Origin: Pomacea canaliculata
Lineage: Eukaryota > Mollusca > Gastropoda > Architaenioglossa > Ampullariidae
Length of the DNA: 64,000 bases
Reading direction: 5' to 3'
NCBI RefSeq assembly: GCF_003073045.1
Contig: NC_037593.1
Coordinates: 19,504,812 to 19,568,811 of the forward strand
Positions 60,601-64,000 of this stretch are shown here, piece by piece (the stretch's first letter is position 1; the number at the start of each line of letters is the position of its first letter). Below the pieces are notes generated by a model, which had not been told where the DNA came from, did no database searches, and saw nothing but the letters and a program-made list of their open reading frames with translations. The translations under genes were made by a program, and so were the position numbers.

Positions 60601-63600
60601 TCCGGCTTTATACAGAATTATATAAGAATTAAAGCAGTTTTTATTGATAAGTATTTATTTGTTTACATTTTAAGTACTATTAACTTTTTGGCTGAAAATT
60701 CCAAAGGCTGCTACTTTTCAAACTATCGTCCTGCTTTTACATATAACTATTGTATATGCAGCATATAAAAATAATGTTCTCTCTTTCACTCTCACAGATT
60801 TCACACTCTTACATCATCGGTCGTTTTACTTTCCGAATATTCAAAGAAGTTGCTCATGTATCTCTACAAAGGATTTTTCAAGTTTAGTTCGAGAAGAGAA
60901 ATGTACCAATATTTCGGGTCAGTGAGCTCTACTCACATTTCGAGTCAGCATGCCGATGGCGCCGGTCCACTCGTTATTCGCATTCACTTCGCCCCAAGTG
61001 CCATCTGGCGATTGTAGAAGAACGTAGCTGCCACCAGAGGATTAGAAATTCTTACATATTTTGAAATGCTTTGAAATAACTGATTAAACAAATAATCTTT
61101 GTCGGAAAAATAACTCTCCTGCTAGTAGCCAAAGAAAGCTGTAGAAACACTGTAGAAGAATGTTCTACTCCACAAACACAAATGTCGCACATCTCTCAAT
61201 TAACCTTGCCTTGTCCACTGTTAATACATTTTGAAGGCAAGTTTTGTTATTAGCACAGTTGTATTTTCTCATTAATTAATTTGAAAGAATTAGTCACGAG
61301 AGTAAAAGCCTCCACAACTCGATGAGTAGCAGGAAGTAAGTTTATGTTAAATTTACCTGAAATTGAGTTTTCTTGCGATTTCGGTCAGCATATCCATGAC
61401 CACGCCTTCATAAGCTTCTGTCTCTTTGGATTTGAATAGGAAGAAGGATCTCTAAATATCAAATCAAGGATAAAAATATTGTAGAACATGAATATATCTA
61501 TCATATAATCACAACCACAACCGCTTCATGGTGTTGTTTTAAAACTGTTTGACTAGTTTTTAACACCAAATACTGTACATGTCAAGACGATACAAAATAG
61601 TTTTTAGTTGATTACTGAACTTACTAGCATTCATTACTTTGATCTGTTTCAGCTTTCTCTAGAAATAACCTGTATCCCATCAATAGTGTTAAGGAATGAA
61701 GAAGACAAAGATTCAACGAAAAAAGCACAGAAGAATTCAGAACATGAAGTAGAAAGGAAGAAAAAAAAAAGAAATTAACCAATTTATCAAAGCTAAAGCA
61801 AATACATCATTTCCGTTTTTAAATAAGAACTAAATGAACTATGAACTAAACAGAATGAGACGGGAACGTGGAGAGAGCCTTTAGTAACGAGCTGGGGAAT
61901 GGGAGTTACCTCCATTACTACGATCCTGAGTTGTCTGCCCCCAAGCCCCAGTCCAGGGTTGGGGAAGATAACTTGTGGGGTTAACCGGACCGTAGTGAGG
62001 GGCAGCGAGGACAAGAATCTGAATTGCACTTCTCTCCCTCTCGAAGTAGAGTCCACAGCTCAGCTCCTCCTGTCTGAAGAAATAAAATAAACATTGAAAA
62101 CCTGCCAGCCTATCGCGTTCTCGCCTCCCCCGCAATTCTTTGTCCTCAGTTCTGGCTAGTAATATTGCCATAAGAAAGTAAATTAAAGTTTAAGAACTTC
62201 CCAACCCCTCTCTGGACTCAGACACTCCATTCCTAACAGTTGGGTCGACTCGGTGAAGCGCCACACGGACATCGAATAGCTGAGAAGCCATTGCTCTAAC
62301 CACTCAACTGTTGGCTTCTCTTATTTCTATAAAGACAGGACACAAATCAAAAGAAGTATTTTTACCGTTTTATTCGCAACAACCAAGACGTTTTCAAAAC
62401 CTTGGACTGTAGCTTCAAATGGACGGACATCTTCTTTCGCCAAAATGGTGATCCATCTTGTTGTGAACTGAAAGTGCCTCAACTGTTCAAGGAATTGTAA
62501 AGCAAGCACTAAAAGACAGGAATGTCGTCTATCATGCAAAAACTTTGCACACACCTAGGCACACACGTTTATATAAACATACGAATGCACAAGTAAACGT
62601 ATGTACACACATTCAAGCACGCAAAGATGATATCTCGAGGTTACTATGTCGTTGTTCTTGGGGCAGTAATCAATTTTTTATATGATGATTAGCATTTAAT
62701 TGTTCTTCATATCATCTATTATCGAGTCCAAAATGCTTTTTCAAGAATGAGTACAAGTTTGCAAAGGAATACAATTTCATTTACGTTAGAGTAAAATAAG
62801 TTTATCAAGTTTAAACAAAACAATTTAGAACCAAGAACAAAACAAATAATTCTCTACGTACTCCATGAAACACTCCTGTCACAAAGTCGGTGGAGCCAAC
62901 AACGACAACATTGTGGGTTGGCAGTGTGGCCAAGTCCAGCTGAGCGATTTGTGACAAACCCACGTCCACCTCCAGCACAGCCAGGCTCGCCGCAGTCAGG
63001 TCATCGGTCAAGTCCTTCATATCGGCATCTGCATCATGTTGGGAAACGCCTGACAAAAGTCAACAGGTTCAGGTTTCTTTGTCCTAGAAGTCAGTAGAAA
63101 GCGGCTTTGTCTCTGTTGCTGTGTGTGTATGTGTGTGTGTTCGTGCGCGAGCTTGAATGAGAACAAGATGGCTACTCACTCGCATTGCCGATGTGACTGT
63201 TACTGATGACTGTCACCTCCAACCACCCAAGCAGTCCGATAACTTCCCTGAGAGCTTGGTTCGCTATGAAAAAAAAGCATGATAAAACCCGTATAAGACA
63301 ATTCGCAATACCAAAGCAATTTTTTAAATCAGGAAACATTAAGGAATAATTGTTTAAAACACTGCTGTTCGTCATCTGCTATTTGCAAATAGGCTACTCG
63401 AGCATCTATATTAAAATACTTGCAAATATATACTAGATGAACATTTGTGTATAGTAGAACACTTACGAGGCATTGAAAAAAAACAGTGTGTAAGGCAGAA
63501 AAAAAAAGAAAAACACTAAAAATCAAACCCCCAAAACTCACCGGATATTCTGTCCCTGGACACACCGGACTGACACACTCGGTGTGGCTGTGTCAGTACC

Positions 63601-63653
63601 AAAGTCCACAGCACACAACTAACAGCCAGCATCTCTCTTTGTGGCAGCAACAT
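57675..63653 (-). CDS. Ionotropic glutamate receptor-family protein (iGluR/IR-like), 11 exons
   Basis: A ligand-gated cation channel subunit of the plasma membrane. Exons (minus): 63542-63653, 63180-63263, 62862-63049, 62366-62482, 61910-62073, 61357-61451, 60937-61027, 60119-60456, 58606-58823, 58178-58446, 57675-58002; all GT-AG and phase-compatible apart from two breaks. Exon 1 encodes a signal peptide (MLAVSCVLWTLVL). An N-terminal domain of only about 210 residues precedes the S1 ligand-binding lobe (LRIVVME, SKETEAYEGVVMDMLTEIAR, DGTWGEVNANNEWTGAIGML, ADMAVGFFTIFTRE). M1 is YLLLAGLFLGVVVMLTF; the pore region ends LAGLLNQS. M3 is VLMCSWMIFCVVLTSIYSSK, then LTSSLAVT in place of the canonical SYTANLAAFLT. 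S2 contains FYLQKGSPYKTQVSYEIQRM; M4 is VFILAACGTFMAALALV. Exon 5 (near 62030) needs one added base, and exon 8 (near 60404-60416) has a small indel. Total about 668 residues. Subfamily unresolved; sequence error or decay both possible. Confidence 0.82.
58824..60118 (-). other. Largest intron of the glutamate receptor gene
   Basis: Donor GTACGT, acceptor CCTCCAG. No other feature recognised in this 1.3-kb intron. Confidence 0.65.
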
Positions 63654-64000
63654 GTCGGCATCACGAGGGGACGAGTACTGAGATAAAGCTCGCTAGAACA
63701 ACCCTGGTCCTGGTGACGGGTCTGGGTTATATCCACTCTCCACACCATTGTTTGCACAAGACCACTCACTCAAGACTTTTTTCTTCTTCACTGGTGTGCA
63801 AATGTCCAGAGGAGTTAGATACACAATGGCCAGGTACCAGATTCAAACAAACAAGGTTTATTGACATCTGTGTAATATTAGGAGCTGGGATGCTGGATCT
63901 TCGCTATACAAGAAATTATTACACTGCTCAATAGGAAAATTAAAGAGGTGAGAATCTGTGAAGGTTTGGATGTCATTGTAAACATGTAGATATGTCATAC
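63654..64000 (-). other. Upstream flank of the glutamate receptor gene
   Basis: Should hold the 5' UTR and possibly the promoter. No motif identified with confidence. Confidence 0.4.

Noticed and set aside
1-64000. CRISPR array, bacterial operon or prophage
   Set aside because: All supported genes are spliced eukaryotic genes; no spaced direct-repeat array was seen, and the tandem repeats are zinc fingers, mini- and microsatellites.

Overview
The window is eukaryotic, intron-rich, mostly AT-rich DNA. Long introns, small exons, tRNA-headed SINE-like repeats, CR1-like and RTE-like LINE fragments, and protein sequences close to bilaterian families without being vertebrate all point to a lophotrochozoan, most likely a mollusc and perhaps a gastropod. 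The species is inferred from general character only. I built the gene models by hand from reading frames, splice sites and phase agreement between exons.

Layout: (1) 1-3.2 kb is intergenic, with a small Ty3/Gypsy fossil and a probable LINE 3' tail. (2) 3.2-6.2 kb is a C2H2 zinc-finger gene: a SUMO-motif-rich N-terminus, a nearly homogeneous finger array, one frame break, then a decaying tail of relic fingers. (3) 9.7-12.4 kb (minus) is NUDT14, a UDP-sugar pyrophosphatase, with two equal-length, equal-phase versions of exon 2. (4) 16.0-21.5 kb (minus) is a 639-residue F-box protein with leucine-rich-repeat-like segments, in three GC-rich exons. (5) 25.3-27.6 kb (minus) is a TTC9-like TPR protein, head to head with (6) EIF3K at 27.9-34.2 kb (plus). 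EIF3K has eight exons and one intron with U12-type (minor spliceosome) signals. (7) 34.2-44.2 kb is intergenic and holds three LINE reverse-transcriptase fragments. (8) 44.2-55.4 kb (plus) is an ANTP-class, Msx/Msx-like homeobox gene in three exons. Its amino acids are well conserved, but it shows three single-base frame discrepancies, and its last exon is preceded by an AT-rich minisatellite and a GAT repeat. (9) 57.7-63.7 kb (minus) is an 11-exon ionotropic glutamate receptor-family gene with a shortened N-terminal domain and two frame discrepancies.

There is no operon logic here; the genes are independent transcription units. The one clear regulatory pairing is the 328-bp divergent interval between TTC9-like and EIF3K. 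Four genes (NUDT14, F-box, TTC9-like, EIF3K; about 4 kb of coding sequence) read without any frame error. The zinc-finger, homeobox and glutamate-receptor genes carry six small indels between them, mostly in short homopolymers. Those are either consensus errors or early decay, and this bears on how the three genes should be treated.
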